From Chloroflexota bacterium (GTDB lineage: Bacteria > Chloroflexota > Anaerolineae > Thermoflexales > Thermoflexaceae), in the NCBI GenBank assembly GCA_030550075.1, contig JAUQQB010000209.1, forward strand, positions 1-5,484: a stretch of 5,484 nucleotides of DNA. The letters run 5' to 3'. Each line of letters opens with the position of its first letter. Within the stretch, counting starts at the first letter, position 1. A program made the position numbers and the translations under genes. The notes under the pieces are model-generated. The model searched no databases and was not told the DNA's origin. It saw only the letters and a list, made by a program, of their open reading frames with translations. Positions 5,124 through 5,484 of the stretch are shown in pieces.

Positions 5124-5484
5124 ATGCGTGAGGCGCTGCAGGCCTTCTTTGAAGCCAATCGGATCATCGTATATTCCGTGTATGGCCAGGTCTTCTTCAC
5201 AACAGGTGTGATCCTGGCCATCCAGAGCCTGCGTCATAGCCGGTTGCGGCTGGCCCAGGCCCTTCCCTGGCTGGCGCTCTTCGGAATCCTCCACGGCCTC
5301 CACGAGTGGGGCGATGTGTTCATTCCCATCCAGGCGACTTACCTGCCGGCCTCCATCGTGAAATTGTTGCACATCGCTCAGGTCTTCCTTCTGGCTGTAT
5401 CTTTTCTCTGTCTGTTTCAGTTTGGGGTCGGCACATTAAGCCCTTTGCCTCCAGGGTGGCAGTGGTCCTTCTGGGTTCCCACAT
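5124..5484 (+). CDS. N-terminal part of a multi-pass membrane sensor protein, probably a sensor kinase (partial)
   Basis: An uninterrupted frame from ATG 5124 reaches the window edge, giving 120 residues. It has hydrophobic segments at about 13-34, 45-57 and 80-104, and a fourth may begin near 112. A conserved-looking block runs YSVYGQVFF (17-25), HGLHEWGDVFIPIQ (57-70) and LFQFGV (97-102). I associate such N-termini with bacterial membrane sensors whose C-terminal part is a PAS/histidine kinase or similar output module. That part is outside the window, so the output is inference. His, Glu and Asp inside a membrane stretch could bind a cofactor or metal. The gene starts 14 bases after the FtsR-like regulator stop. 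The G run at 5109-5113 is a modest ribosome site, and co-transcription is likely. Confidence 0.7.
   Translation, partial: MREALQAFFEANRIIVYSVYGQVFFTTGVILAIQSLRHSRLRLAQALPWLALFGILHGLHEWGDVFIPIQATYLPASIVKLLHIAQVFLLAVSFLCLFQFGVGTLSPLPPGWQWSFWVPT

Overview
The window is a GC-rich (roughly 60-65% by eye), densely packed stretch of a bacterial chromosome in which every supported gene lies on the + strand. No transposase, integrase, CRISPR array, tRNA or rRNA is visible. Protein style (Arg/Glu/Leu-rich, short spacers, strong GGAGG-type ribosome sites) and two lineage-flavoured proteins, an FtsR-like double-MerR regulator and a membrane sensor N-terminus with an HGxHEWGD block, suggest a thermophilic member of the Chloroflexota (Thermoflexus/Anaerolineae-like). 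This placement is inference from protein style, not a database result.

Layout. Positions 1-57 hold a strong intrinsic terminator for a gene left of the window, followed by a second hairpin. Next come a small conserved protein of unknown function (128-517), a DoxX-family membrane protein (605-1042), and a spacer of about 280 bases containing an apparent methyltransferase remnant (around 1131-1223). A DsbA-fold thiol oxidoreductase with a C-terminal winged-helix-like tail follows (1322-2194). The next spacer, 2195-2375, contains two overlapping hairpins and the clearest promoter in the window (TTGACG, 17 bases, GACAAT). That promoter drives a translationally coupled pair: a DUF488 protein (2376-2933) and a 14-TM DHA2-type MFS exporter (2930-4327). 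After 53 bases come an FtsR-like regulator with two MerR-type DNA-binding domains (4381-5109) and, 14 bases later, the start of a multi-pass membrane sensor that runs off the right edge (5124-5484+).

How the genes may work together. DoxX and the DsbA-like protein both belong to families linked to thiol or oxidative-stress chemistry, and DUF488 plus an exporter could form a small detoxification unit. The regulator and sensor look like one regulatory operon. These links rest on adjacency and coupling only. No defence system or clearly new multigene system is evident. The most notable items are the thioredoxin-fold/winged-helix fusion, the regulator-sensor pair, the decayed methyltransferase, the structured spacer at 2251-2339, and the abundance of GATC/GGATCC.
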